This document shows, piece by piece, positions 1-7,674 of a stretch of DNA of 64,000 bases. Location of the stretch: contig NZ_JAUASX010000007.1 of assembly GCF_030345715.1 (NCBI RefSeq), forward strand, positions 147,078 to 211,077. Reading direction: 5' to 3'. This stretch comes from Solimonas sp. SE-A11 (GTDB lineage: Bacteria > Pseudomonadota > Gammaproteobacteria > Nevskiales > Nevskiaceae). The notes under the pieces were generated by a model. It worked only from the letters and a program-made list of their open reading frames with translations, was not told where the DNA came from and searched no databases. Position numbers and translations under genes: made by a program. Each line of letters begins with the position of its first letter. Positions within the stretch are counted from its first letter, which is position 1.

Positions 1-492
1 GCCTTCGTCGCCCCCGGCCTGTACAAGAGCGAGCGCCGCCTGGTGGCCCCGCTGATGGCCTCCAGCACCCTGCTGTTCTACGCCGGCATCGCCTTCGCCT
101 ACTTCCTGGTGCTGCCCACGGTGTTCCACTTCACCGTCGGCGTCGCCCCCGAGGGCGTGGCGGTGACGCCGGACATCAGCAAGTACCTGGACTTCGTCCT
201 CACCATCTTCGTCGCCTTCGGCCTCGCCTTCGAGACGCCGGTGGCGCTGGTGCTGCTGGTGAAGACCGGCTTCGTGACGCCGAAGCAGCTGACCGACAAC
301 CGCGAGTACGTCTTCGTCGGCGCCTTCGTGATCGGCGCCGTCTTCACTCCGCCGGACGTGGTTTCGCAGCTGATGCTGGCGATCCCGGTCTACCTGCTGT
401 TCGAGGTCGGCATCATCGCCGCGCGCTGGATGGTGCCGGGGACCGAAGCGGTGGATGCGCAGCGCGAGGCGCAAGAGAAAGCGGGCGAGTAA
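1..492 (+). CDS. tatC: Sec-independent translocase subunit TatC, C-terminal part
   Basis: The frame is open from the first base, so the gene begins outside the window. The 163 residues present start AFVAPGLYKSERR, which is the conserved cytoplasmic loop of TatC, and continue through the last transmembrane segments to a short acidic/basic tail (AQREAQEKAGE). TatC is the polytopic inner-membrane receptor that binds twin-arginine signal peptides together with TatB. At least one likely client lies in this window, the PhoD-type lipoprotein near 50.3 kb, whose leader begins with an RR motif. A hairpin ending in four T follows 15 bases after the stop. Family assignment is from motif recognition and is secure. 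Confidence 0.93.
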   Translation, partial: AFVAPGLYKSERRLVAPLMASSTLLFYAGIAFAYFLVLPTVFHFTVGVAPEGVAVTPDISKYLDFVLTIFVAFGLAFETPVALVLLVKTGFVTPKQLTDNREYVFVGAFVIGAVFTPPDVVSQLMLAIPVYLLFEVGIIAARWMVPGTEAVDAQREAQEKAGE

Positions 493-507
493 ATTCCCCG
501 TAGCGCG

Positions 508-529
508 GGCGCACAGCTTTGCGCCTTTT
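508..529 (+). terminator. Probable terminator after tatC
   Basis: Arms GGCGCA and TGCGCC (6 bp, perfect) enclose a 6-base loop and are followed directly by TTTT. The structure lies 15 bases after the tatC stop codon. The T-run is short, so termination may be partial. Confidence 0.5.
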
Positions 530-563
530 CAGTGTCCCTGAACCGTTCATCCCGAATGCCGCG

Positions 564-622
564 CCCTCGATACGACCCGCCATGGCGGATCACTCGGGAC
601 CACCGGACCGGCGTATCGAGGG
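564..622. repeat. Intergenic inverted repeat, CTCGATACG type
   Basis: Perfect 11-bp arms (CCCTCGATACG at 564-574, CGTATCGAGGG at 612-622) enclose an inner palindrome around CCGCCATGGCGG. The flank contains CCGTTCATCCCGA. A related CCTCGATACG block lies at 46163-46199, also outside genes. It resembles the dispersed REP-like palindromes common in GC-rich proteobacteria. Confidence 0.6.
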
Positions 623-678
623 ACGCGCCGAAGCAGGGGTGTCGGCGCCACCGCTCGGCTGGTCCGCGAAAGCTTTCG

Positions 679-715
679 CCCCTCACCCCAACCCACCCGG
701 AAGCGGGGAGAGGGA
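679..715. repeat. Degenerate CCCTCACCCC...GGGGAGAGGG repeat
   Basis: A C-rich arm and a GGGGAGAGGG arm form an imperfect hairpin between tatC and the DUF2062 gene. It is the weakest of five copies of a CCCTCTCC/GGAGAGGG element seen in this window (others at 27301, 46109, 52299 and 56329). Confidence 0.4.
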
Positions 716-729
716 GCAAGAGACGGGAG

Positions 730-1236
730 TCAGGTCGTACTGGTGCTGCGCATCTTCTGACGCCCTGCCCTCACGCTCCGCGCCAGACTCTCCAGCGCCG
801 GTCGCAGGATCACGTACATCAGCGGCACCACCACCAGCGCGCTGATCGCCCACACCAGGCTGCCGCCCACCGCGATCACTCCGTAGTCCAGCACGAACTG
901 CTTCGGGCTGTGGGCGAAGCGTTCGGCCAGTTCCGCCACATCCAGCAGCGGTGCCGGCTCGCTGCCGAGCAGCCGCTCGCCAGCACGGTAATAGGGGTAT
1001 AGCAACAGGATATGCACCGGCGCCAGCAGCGCGTTGACCAGCTGCATCAGCGGCTGGTTGAGCCGCAGCGCCCAGGCACAGACCGCGCACAGCGCCGTGG
1101 TGACGCCGAAGATCGGGAAGACGCTGAGCAGGGCGCCCAGCGACACGGTGAAGGCGATACGCTGCGGCGTGACGCCCTGCGTCAGCTGCGCCATCACCAC
1201 CCGCTTCACGCGGGCGCGCCAGCCTTCCTTGGTCAT
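730..1236 (-). CDS. DUF2062 family inner-membrane protein
   Basis: A 168-residue protein starting MTKEGWRARVKR. It has the pattern of DUF2062 proteins: a basic amphipathic N-terminus, a first hydrophobic hairpin (FTVSLGALLSVFPIFGVTT), a loop with conserved Pro/Tyr, and a second hydrophobic pair near the C-terminus. The start ATG overlaps the stop of the DUF1475 gene as ATGA, which indicates translational coupling and fixes the start. The frame stays open upstream, but that part is arginine/proline-rich antisense sequence and is not protein-like. It is the last gene of the minus-strand fatty-acid cluster. Its biochemical role is not known to me. Confidence 0.75.
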   Translation of the reverse strand: MTKEGWRARVKRVVMAQLTQGVTPQRIAFTVSLGALLSVFPIFGVTTALCAVCAWALRLNQPLMQLVNALLAPVHILLLYPYYRAGERLLGSEPAPLLDVAELAERFAHSPKQFVLDYGVIAVGGSLVWAISALVVVPLMYVILRPALESLARSVRAGRQKMRSTSTT

Positions 1237-1595
1237 GCGCTGTCGGGACGCAGCAGGACCTCGCGCGCACCCGCGCGCGGCGGCAAGGTCCACAGCACCT
1301 TCAGCATGTAGGCCGCCATGGCGATGTTGCCCAGCAGCAGCACGGCCGGCAGCCAGGCGATGCGCGCCACCACGCTGCGTTCGCGGTAGGCGATCCACAG
1401 CCAGAACCACAGGAAGCCGAAGTAGGCGTCGAACAGCGTGGCGATGGTCCAGGGGTTGTAGCCGGCCCGGGGGTTGTCCATCAGGTCCTGGATCGCGGGG
1501 ACGATGCTGACGATGCCGGAGGCCCAAACCGAGACGCCGACCAGGCCGGCCAGCACCACCAAAGACCACAGGAACAGCCCGCCGCGCACGCTCAT
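1233..1595 (-). CDS. DUF1475-like small membrane protein
   Basis: A 120-residue protein starting MSVRGGLFLWSLVVLAGLVG with about four hydrophobic segments (residues about 5-25, 45-65, 70-90 and 90-105). It contains the sequence GYNPWTIATLFDAYFGF, typical of short DUF1475-type proteins. It begins 5 bases after the stop of the cyclopropane-synthase-like gene and overlaps the next gene by 4 bases, so it is in one operon with both. An in-frame upstream extension would run into the neighbouring gene and was rejected. Function is unknown; location beside a lipid-modifying enzyme suggests a role in the membrane. Confidence 0.65.
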   Translation of the reverse strand: MSVRGGLFLWSLVVLAGLVGVSVWASGIVSIVPAIQDLMDNPRAGYNPWTIATLFDAYFGFLWFWLWIAYRERSVVARIAWLPAVLLLGNIAMAAYMLKVLWTLPPRAGAREVLLRPDSA

Positions 1596-1600
1596 GACCT

Positions 1601-2896
1601 CTACCCCTTTTCCAGCGTCACCTGCATCAGGTCGATGCGCTCCACCCGGAAGCCGCATTCGCAATAGGCCAGATAGTAGCGCCACATGCGCAGGAAGCGC
1701 TCGTCGAACTGCGAGACCACCTGGTCGCGCACGGCCAGCACGTTGCGGTGCCAGTAGGCCAGGGTGTCGGCGTAGTCATGGCCGAAGTAGCGCGGCTCCC
1801 TCGCCTGCAGGCCGGCTTTCTGCGCCAGGTCCATGAAGCGCTGCGGCGGGCACAGCATGCCGCCGGGGAAGATGTACTTCTGGATGAAATCGCGCTTGGT
1901 CAGGTATTGCTCGAAGATCGACTCGTCGATGGTGATGCCCTGGATCGCGGCGCGGCCGCCCGGCTTCAGGGCCTTCTCGATGGCGGCGAAGTAGCCCGGC
2001 CAATATTCCGCACCCACCGCCTCGTACATCTCGATCGACACCACGCGATCGTACTGGCCCTGGATGTCACGATAGTCGCGCAGCTCGAACTGCACGCGGT
2101 CGGCCACGCCGGCCAGCTCGGCGCGGCGGCGCGCTTCCTTGAGCTGCTCGTCCGACAGCGTGATGCTGGTGACGCGGCAGCCGGAATGCTGCGCGGCGTA
2201 GATCGCGAAGCCACCCCAGCCCGAACCGATCTCCAGAAGGTGGTGCTCCGGCCGCAGGTCCAGGCGCTCGTACATCAGCCGGAACTTGTTGAGCTGGGCG
2301 TCATGCAGCGTCTGGTTGGGCTCGGCGAACATGGCCGACGAATAGGCCATGGTGTCGTCCAGCCAGAGCTTGTAGAAGTCGTTGCCCAGGTCGTAGTGGT
2401 ACTGGATGTTCTCGCGCGAGCCGGCACGGGTGTTGGCGCGGCGGCGATGCTGCCACCAGCCGTACACCTTGCCCAGCCAGTTCACCTCGAACGGGCCCTT
2501 GTAGTAAGGCTCGTTGAGATACATCACCGCCAGCAGTGGCGCCAGGTCCGGCGAGTCCCAGCAGCCATCCAGGTAGGCCTCGCCGAAGCCCACCTCGCCG
2601 CCGCTCAGCACGTGCGTCATGAAGCGCTCGTTGCGGATGTTGAGCACGCCGCGCAGCTCCGTGCGCTCCTGGCCGCGGAACAGGCGCCGCTCGCCGTTGG
2701 GCAGGTTCACTTCCAGCTGCCCATAGTGCAGCCCGCGCAGCATGTACATCATCAGCCGTAGCCGCAGGCTCAGCCGTGACGAGGCGGCCTGTGGCGCCAG
2801 CGCCGCGGGCAGGTCTGGCGAGAAGCCATCGCGCCCCAGCACGAGTCCCAGCGGATCGTCGAGTCCGTCCTGCTTGTCTTCGGGTTTCTGGCTCAT
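1601..2896 (-). CDS. Cyclopropane-fatty-acyl-phospholipid synthase-like SAM methyltransferase
   Basis: A 431-residue member of the CFA synthase/mycolic-acid methyltransferase family. An N-terminal domain (about residues 40-150) precedes the signature YHYDLGNDFYKLWLD (166-180) and the SAM-binding loop LEIGSGWGG (221-229). Family enzymes transfer methylene or methyl from SAM to double bonds of phospholipid acyl chains. Two positions used by the E. coli enzyme differ: the segment matching YSC reads YSS, and the one matching LHTIG reads IQGITI, so the Cys and His of the bicarbonate site appear to be Ser and Gln. That may mean methylation rather than cyclopropanation. The gene lies between DUF1365 and DUF1475 in one operon. 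The ATG at 2896 was chosen because residues before it are not protein-like. Confidence 0.88.
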   Translation of the reverse strand: MSQKPEDKQDGLDDPLGLVLGRDGFSPDLPAALAPQAASSRLSLRLRLMMYMLRGLHYGQLEVNLPNGERRLFRGQERTELRGVLNIRNERFMTHVLSGGEVGFGEAYLDGCWDSPDLAPLLAVMYLNEPYYKGPFEVNWLGKVYGWWQHRRRANTRAGSRENIQYHYDLGNDFYKLWLDDTMAYSSAMFAEPNQTLHDAQLNKFRLMYERLDLRPEHHLLEIGSGWGGFAIYAAQHSGCRVTSITLSDEQLKEARRRAELAGVADRVQFELRDYRDIQGQYDRVVSIEMYEAVGAEYWPGYFAAIEKALKPGGRAAIQGITIDESIFEQYLTKRDFIQKYIFPGGMLCPPQRFMDLAQKAGLQAREPRYFGHDYADTLAYWHRNVLAVRDQVVSQFDERFLRMWRYYLAYCECGFRVERIDLMQVTLEKG

Positions 2897-2925
2897 GGTG
2901 CTCGGTTCGCTTCTTCGTTCTTGTT

Positions 2926-3690
2926 TCAGGTCAGGTCCTGCGGCAGCGGTGCCGGCTTGGATCGGTAGCCGGCCCCGCGCAACCACAGCTTCAATGCTTC
3001 CCAGTGGATGCCGGCCACCACCTTCACCGCCATCCAGGGCATGCGCAGCACTTGCCGCAGCAGGGCCGCATCGGACAGCTCGCGGCGCTCCGCCGCCAGC
3101 GTGGCGTCCATCACCGGTACGCCGTCGCGGCTCTCGTGAATCGCCACGCGCAGGCGCTCGCCCGGCTCGCCCAGCTGGAAGCGGTACTGGCCCGCGCGAT
3201 CCAGGAAGGGCGAGACATGGAAGCACTTGTCCTTGTCATGCACCTGTTCATACGGCATCGGCGCGCCGCCGGATGCGAGCAGGTAGCTGTGCCGCTCGCC
3301 GAAGGTGTTGCGCACCTCGGCGATCACTGCGCGCAGGGAGCCGTCGCGGTACTCGCAGTACCACAGACTGATCGGGTTGAAGGCCCAGCCGAATATCCGT
3401 GGCAGGGTCAGCAGGCGGATGCGCCCGCCGTCCGGCTCGATGCCATGGCGGCGCAGGCAGTCCTCCGCCCAGGGCCGCAGGCCGCGGCCATCGCCGTAGT
3501 CGCGCGTACGCAGGCTCAGCAGGTTGAAGCGGTCCAGCGAGAAGAAGCGCAGGCGCTGCTGCATCTCTGGCAGCCGGTCGATGTCCACCAGCAGGTAGAA
3601 CACGCGGTAGACGAAGCGATACAGCGGCGCGATACGGCGCCGGTGCATGACCCGGGCGGGGTACAGCCAGCCGGCCTGATCCACGTCCAT
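2926..3690 (-). CDS. DUF1365 family protein
   Basis: A 254-residue protein starting MDVDQAGWLYPARVMHRR, the usual N-terminus of DUF1365 (HxR near the start), with conserved blocks FGWAFNPISLWYC and VSPFLDRAGQYRF. DUF1365 proteins almost always occur between an amine-oxidase-like flavoprotein and a CFA-synthase-like methyltransferase, exactly as here. The gene starts 3 bases after the stop of the flavoprotein gene and ends 29 bases before the methyltransferase start. The molecular activity is not established to my knowledge; by linkage it acts on methylated or cyclopropanated acyl chains. Confidence 0.85.
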   Translation of the reverse strand: MDVDQAGWLYPARVMHRRRIAPLYRFVYRVFYLLVDIDRLPEMQQRLRFFSLDRFNLLSLRTRDYGDGRGLRPWAEDCLRRHGIEPDGGRIRLLTLPRIFGWAFNPISLWYCEYRDGSLRAVIAEVRNTFGERHSYLLASGGAPMPYEQVHDKDKCFHVSPFLDRAGQYRFQLGEPGERLRVAIHESRDGVPVMDATLAAERRELSDAALLRQVLRMPWMAVKVVAGIHWEALKLWLRGAGYRSKPAPLPQDLT

Positions 3691-3693
3691 CGG

Positions 3694-5037
3694 CTACCCC
3701 GCGATCCCCGCCGCCGCTGCCGGCAGCCCCGGGGCCGAGGATGCCGTCCCCGCATGGGATTCATCAAGGCGGGCCCACTGGGGCAGGCAGTCCCGGTCCA
3801 GGCCCGCCACCGCGCGCAGGCCGGAGCGCAGGCCGTCCTCGTGGAAGCCGTAGCCGGTCCAGGCGCCGGCGAACCACAGCCCGCCACGGCCCTGTATCTC
3901 GGGCAGCCGACGGTGCGTCATGCTGCTGGCGGCGCCGTAGTGGGGGTGGTGATAGAGCGTGTCGTAGATTACCCGCTCGGCCGGCACCTCGCGGGTGGGG
4001 TTGAGCGTGACGATATAGTTCACCGGGCCGGGGATGCCCTGCAGCAGGTTCATCCAATAGCTGCCGGAGATCGGCCGGTCGTGCACCTCGTCGCGGTCGT
4101 TGATGTAGTTCCAGGACGCCCAGGCGGCGCGGCGACGCGGCAGGAAGGACTCGTCGGTGTGCAGCACGCAGCGGCTCGCGTTGTAGGGAATGCCGCCGAG
4201 GATCTCCCGCTCGTCCGCCGCCGCGTCGGCCAGCAACGCCAGGGCCTGGTCGGAGTGCGTGGCGCAGACCACGCGCTCGTAGGTCTCGGCGCCGACCGCC
4301 GTGCTCACCTCCACGCCGCCCGCGCCGCGGCGCAGTCGCGTGACCGGCGCATTGCTGCGCAAGCGGCCCGGGAAGCGCTCCAGCAGCTTCTTCAGGTACT
4401 GGTGCGAGCCGCCCACCACGGTGTGCCAGACCGGCTGGCCGGTGGCGGTGAACAGAGAGTGCGAGTCGAAGAAGCGCATGAAGTCCGCGGCGGGATATTC
4501 CATGGCCTTCTGCGGCGAGCAGCTCCAGATCAGGCCGGCCATCGGCAGCAGGTAGCGGCTGGCCAGCTCCGGCGAATAGCCCGCGTCGCGCAGGTAGTCG
4601 CCCAGCGAGCCTTGGGGCAGCACGCCGCCGCGCAGCAGGGCGTTGGCATTGCGGTTCAGCTTCAGGATGTCCAGCAGCATGCGCACATGCTTCCAGCGGA
4701 ACAGGTTGGAGGGCTGGGCGAACACCGTCCACAGCCGGTCGCTGCCGGTCCACTCGTAGGCACCGCCGCCCAGCGACACGCCGAAGGACATGCTGGTGGG
4801 CCGGGTCTGCACCTCCAGCTCACGGAACAGCGCCGTCAGGTTCGGGTAGTTGATGCCGTTGTAGACGATCCAGCCGGTGTCCACCGGTTGAACCCCCTCC
4901 GGCGTCGGCACCAGGATAGTGTTGGTATGGCCGCCGCAGCGCCCGTCCTGCTCGTACAGGGTGACGTCATGGCGGCGCGCCAGGAACGAGGCGGCGCTGA
5001 GCCCGGAAATGCCGGAACCGACGACTGCGATCTTCAT
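3694..5037 (-). CDS. FAD-dependent amine-oxidase-like oxidoreductase
   Basis: A 447-residue flavoprotein with the Rossmann dinucleotide motif GSGISG at residues 7-12, followed by the acidic strand end (LYEQDGRCGGHTNT) typical of the monoamine oxidase/phytoene desaturase superfamily. The C-terminal FAD-contact region reads GLWFAGAWTGYGFHEDGLRSG. Proteins of this type, paired with DUF1365 and a CFA-like methyltransferase, are thought to desaturate or otherwise oxidise modified acyl chains. It is the first gene of a tight block with DUF1365 (3 bases apart) and starts 74 bases after the end of the tesA-like gene, which runs in the same direction. Confidence 0.85.
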   Translation of the reverse strand: MKIAVVGSGISGLSAASFLARRHDVTLYEQDGRCGGHTNTILVPTPEGVQPVDTGWIVYNGINYPNLTALFRELEVQTRPTSMSFGVSLGGGAYEWTGSDRLWTVFAQPSNLFRWKHVRMLLDILKLNRNANALLRGGVLPQGSLGDYLRDAGYSPELASRYLLPMAGLIWSCSPQKAMEYPAADFMRFFDSHSLFTATGQPVWHTVVGGSHQYLKKLLERFPGRLRSNAPVTRLRRGAGGVEVSTAVGAETYERVVCATHSDQALALLADAAADEREILGGIPYNASRCVLHTDESFLPRRRAAWASWNYINDRDEVHDRPISGSYWMNLLQGIPGPVNYIVTLNPTREVPAERVIYDTLYHHPHYGAASSMTHRRLPEIQGRGGLWFAGAWTGYGFHEDGLRSGLRAVAGLDRDCLPQWARLDESHAGTASSAPGLPAAAAGIAG

Positions 5038-5111
5038 TGCGGGGAGGCTGGTTTCTGTTGAGTCTGCTGTGCATTGTCCTTACGCGGGAAATCGCTACCG
5101 GGATGCAGTCC

Positions 5112-5735
5112 TCAACGGGGGGCACCCAATAGCGGTTTCAGGGTCGGCCAGACCGCGTCCAGCAGCTTGGGCTGGGCGGCGGCGGAGGGGTGGATGCCGT
5201 CGTCCTGGAAATTCACCGGGTCCAGGGCGATCGGCATCAGGAAGAACGGCACCACCGGGGTTTTCGTGGCCTGGCCCAGCTCGGTGAAGGTCTTGGTGAA
5301 GCTTTCGCCATAGGCCGGGCCGTAGTTGGCCGGAATGCGCATCTCGAACAGCACCGGCCTGGCGCCCGCATCGCGGGATAGTTGCAGCATCTTGTCCAGG
5401 TTGGCGCGCAGGTTCCTCACCGGCAGGGCGCGCAAGCCGTCGTTGGCGCCCAGTTCCAGCAGAACGATTGCCGGCTGGTGCTGTCCCAGTGCTGCCGGCA
5501 GGCGGGCGAGGCCGCCGGCGCTGGTCTCGCCGCTGATGCTGGCGTTGACCACCACGTGGGGATAGCCTTCCTTTCGCAGCCGCTGTTGCAGCAGTGCCAC
5601 CCAGCCCTGGGAGGCCTGGATGCCGTAGGCCGCGCTGAGACTGTCCCCGAACGCCAGGATTTTCGGTGCCTGAGAAGGTGCCTGGGCGGTCGCCGCGCCG
5701 CCCCACAGACACAGGACCAGAAAGACATACCGCAT
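5112..5735 (-). CDS. tesA: Periplasmic GDSL esterase / acyl-CoA thioesterase I-like (TesA)
   Basis: A 207-residue SGNH hydrolase with a cleavable signal peptide (MRYVFLVLCLWGGAATAQA). Block I is GDSLS at 30-34 (nucleophile Ser32), the Asn block is GAND at 96-99, and the catalytic Asp/His pair is in DGIHP (Asp179, His182). This matches TesA/arylesterase in length and order. Substrates of the family are acyl-CoA, lysophospholipid and aryl ester bonds; the enzyme acts in the periplasm. The ATG shares two bases with the ATG of divergent ybbA (CATG palindrome). The tesA/ybbA pairing is known from E. coli. The fatty-acid operon follows 74 bases downstream and may be co-transcribed. Confidence 0.9.
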   Translation of the reverse strand: MRYVFLVLCLWGGAATAQAPSQAPKILAFGDSLSAAYGIQASQGWVALLQQRLRKEGYPHVVVNASISGETSAGGLARLPAALGQHQPAIVLLELGANDGLRALPVRNLRANLDKMLQLSRDAGARPVLFEMRIPANYGPAYGESFTKTFTELGQATKTPVVPFFLMPIALDPVNFQDDGIHPSAAAQPKLLDAVWPTLKPLLGAPR

Positions 5736-6399
5736 GAAAGCCGTCATCGCCCGCGATCTCCGGAAAACTGTCGTCAGCGGCGCCGCGCCGCTCACCATTC
5801 TGACCGGAATCAGCTTCGAAGTTTCCGCCGGCGAGTCGGTGGCCATCGTCGGCCAGTCCGGCTCCGGCAAGACCACGCTGCTTTCGCTGCTGGCCGGGCT
5901 GGATCTGCCGACCGAGGGCGACATCCTGCTCGACGGCCAGTCGCTGGCGGCCCTGGACGAGGACGCCCGCGCCGGGCTGCGCGCCGGCCGCGTCGGCTTC
6001 GTGTTCCAGTCCTTCCAGCTGCTGGCGGGCTTCACCGCGCTGGAGAACGTCATGCTGCCAGCCGAGCTGGCCGGCCTGCCCGACGCCGCCGGCCGCGCAC
6101 GCCGGGCGCTGGACGAGGTGGGCCTGGCGGCGCGCCTGGACCATTACCCGCACCAGCTCTCCGGCGGCGAGCAGCAGCGTGTGGCGCTGGCCCGCGCCTT
6201 CGCTGGCCAGCCCAGGATCCTGTTCGCCGACGAGCCTACCGGCAACCTCGACACCGCCACCGGCCAGAAGATCATCGAGCTGATGTTCGAGCTCAACCGC
6301 GCGCACGGCACCACGCTGATCCTGGTCACGCACGACCCGGCACTGGCGGCGCGCTGCGGGCGTACGCTGACGCTGCGTGAGGGGCGCCTGAATGGCTGA
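5734..6399 (+). CDS. ybbA: ABC transporter ATP-binding protein YbbA
   Basis: A 221-residue MacB/LolD-type ATPase with Walker A GQSGSGKT (40-47), signature LSGGEQQ (142-148), Walker B ILFADE (162-167) and the H-loop VTHD. Length and N-terminus match YbbA. In other proteobacteria it pairs with the large permease YbbP; here YbbP lies 1.3 kb downstream on the same strand with an opposite-strand opgC-like gene between them. The start codon overlaps that of tesA, so its ribosome-binding site must lie within the first codons of tesA. The transported substrate is not established; FtsX-fold systems of this kind often act as mechanotransmitters. Confidence 0.93.
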   Translation: MKAVIARDLRKTVVSGAAPLTILTGISFEVSAGESVAIVGQSGSGKTTLLSLLAGLDLPTEGDILLDGQSLAALDEDARAGLRAGRVGFVFQSFQLLAGFTALENVMLPAELAGLPDAAGRARRALDEVGLAARLDHYPHQLSGGEQQRVALARAFAGQPRILFADEPTGNLDTATGQKIIELMFELNRAHGTTLILVTHDPALAARCGRTLTLREGRLNG

Positions 6400-6412
6400 C
6401 GTGAAGCGGCGC

Positions 6413-7537
6413 TCAGGGCTCGCTGCGGCCGCGGTGCTGGTGCAGCGCCACCCACAGCATCACGCCGAAGGTCCCGGCCAGCATCAGGCTCTCGGTCAGC
6501 CCGTCCAGCGGGTGCTCGTCGGCACCCACCAGGCCGAAGGCCAGCAGCGCCAGGAACAGGTGCGCGGCGAACACCCGCAGCGAGGCACGGCCCAGCAGCC
6601 CCAGCGCGGCGCCGCCGACGCGGCGCAGCAGCTGCGCCAGCCATGGCAGGGCCAGGCCGGTGGTGACCGCCAGCACGGCGAAGTTGGCCAGGCGCATCGG
6701 CCCGAGCAGCACCTTGTCGAACAGCACCGGATGCTGCAGGCGCAGCAGCTCCATCGGCAGCAGTGGCTCCAGCAGGCGGTGATACCAGGCCAGGTAGACC
6801 AGCGCGGTACCCACGGCGGCCAGGCGCAGGCTGCGCCGCGGCAGCTGCGCGGCCAACCGACCGCTCACCGCCAGGTGTCCGGTCCACAGGCCGAACACCC
6901 ACAGCAGCTGCCAGGCGAAGTCGTCGAAGAAGCCCAGCGCCGGCAAGGGCAGCGAGGGCACGCTGTCGCCGGTGAGATGGTTGAAGCCGTCCAGCAGCAG
7001 GGCGCGCCCCCCACACTGCGCGAACACCCAGACCAGGCTGCTGAGCAGCAGCACCCGGCCCCAGCCGTGGCGCCGCGCCTGCACCAGCCAGAACGGTGTC
7101 AGCAGCAGCTGCACGATGTAGGTCGGCAGGATATCCAGCAGCGGCGGCTGGTACAGCAGCAGCGGCGCGGCCCACAGCGCCGCCGTGGGCTGGTCGAAGT
7201 AGAAGCTCAGCAGGTTGCGCAGCATCGGGCGGCCACCGTAGTAGCCGATCGCCGCACCCACCGTGAACAGGAACAGCAGCAACAGCAGATGCCAGCGATA
7301 CAGCTCGGAGGCACGCTCGCGCAGCCGCGTGCGCATCCAGTCCTCGCCGCGCCAGTCGATGGCGCGCCAGTAGACCATGCCCGCGACCAGGCCCGACAGG
7401 AACACGAAACCCTCGGCCGCCGAGACGAAGCCGAAAGCCTGGCTGCTGTACGCGGACAGCCGCGTCGGCAGGTGGGTCAGCGTCATCAGGATCAGCAGCA
7501 GCCCACGCAGGGTGTCGAGTTCGTAGCGTCTTTGCAT
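6413..7537 (-). CDS. OpgC-like membrane acyltransferase
   Basis: A 374-residue polytopic protein (about ten hydrophobic segments) starting MQRRYELDTLRGLLLILM, the N-terminal signature of OpgC/acyltransferase-3-like proteins, which O-acylate (for example succinylate) osmoregulated periplasmic glucans. The next block, LTHLPTRLSAYSSQAFGFVS, also fits. The gene is convergent with ybbA (13 bases between stops) and divergent from ybbP, so it appears to have been inserted into an ancestral ybbA-ybbP operon. No opgG or opgH glucan synthesis genes lie in the window, so the acyl acceptor cannot be named. Confidence 0.75.
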   Translation of the reverse strand: MQRRYELDTLRGLLLILMTLTHLPTRLSAYSSQAFGFVSAAEGFVFLSGLVAGMVYWRAIDWRGEDWMRTRLRERASELYRWHLLLLLFLFTVGAAIGYYGGRPMLRNLLSFYFDQPTAALWAAPLLLYQPPLLDILPTYIVQLLLTPFWLVQARRHGWGRVLLLSSLVWVFAQCGGRALLLDGFNHLTGDSVPSLPLPALGFFDDFAWQLLWVFGLWTGHLAVSGRLAAQLPRRSLRLAAVGTALVYLAWYHRLLEPLLPMELLRLQHPVLFDKVLLGPMRLANFAVLAVTTGLALPWLAQLLRRVGGAALGLLGRASLRVFAAHLFLALLAFGLVGADEHPLDGLTESLMLAGTFGVMLWVALHQHRGRSEP

Positions 7538-7610
7538 CGGCAGGAATGGAGCGGGGTGGCGGCTGGGCGCGGTCCCGCAGGGGCTCGTCAGGCCGGGAGT
7601 ATGGCCGCTG

Positions 7611-7638
7611 CGGGCCGCACAACCAAGCCTGCGGCCCG
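7611..7638. repeat. Inverted repeat between opgC-like gene and ybbP
   Basis: Perfect 9-bp arms CGGGCCGCA and TGCGGCCCG flank a 10-base spacer in the 137-base region holding the promoters of opgC and ybbP. It may be a regulatory palindrome or a hairpin in the ybbP leader; nothing decides between these. Confidence 0.35.
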
Positions 7639-7674
7639 TGATCGGTGCCTCCGTTGCTGTACCGGAGCGCGCGC

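Noticed and set aside
2776..5061. A 761-codon open frame on the plus strand
   Set aside because: It runs opposite to three well-recognised genes (CFA-like, DUF1365, FAD enzyme), and its sequence is His/Gln/Ala/Arg-rich with no motif, as expected from a GC-rich shadow frame.
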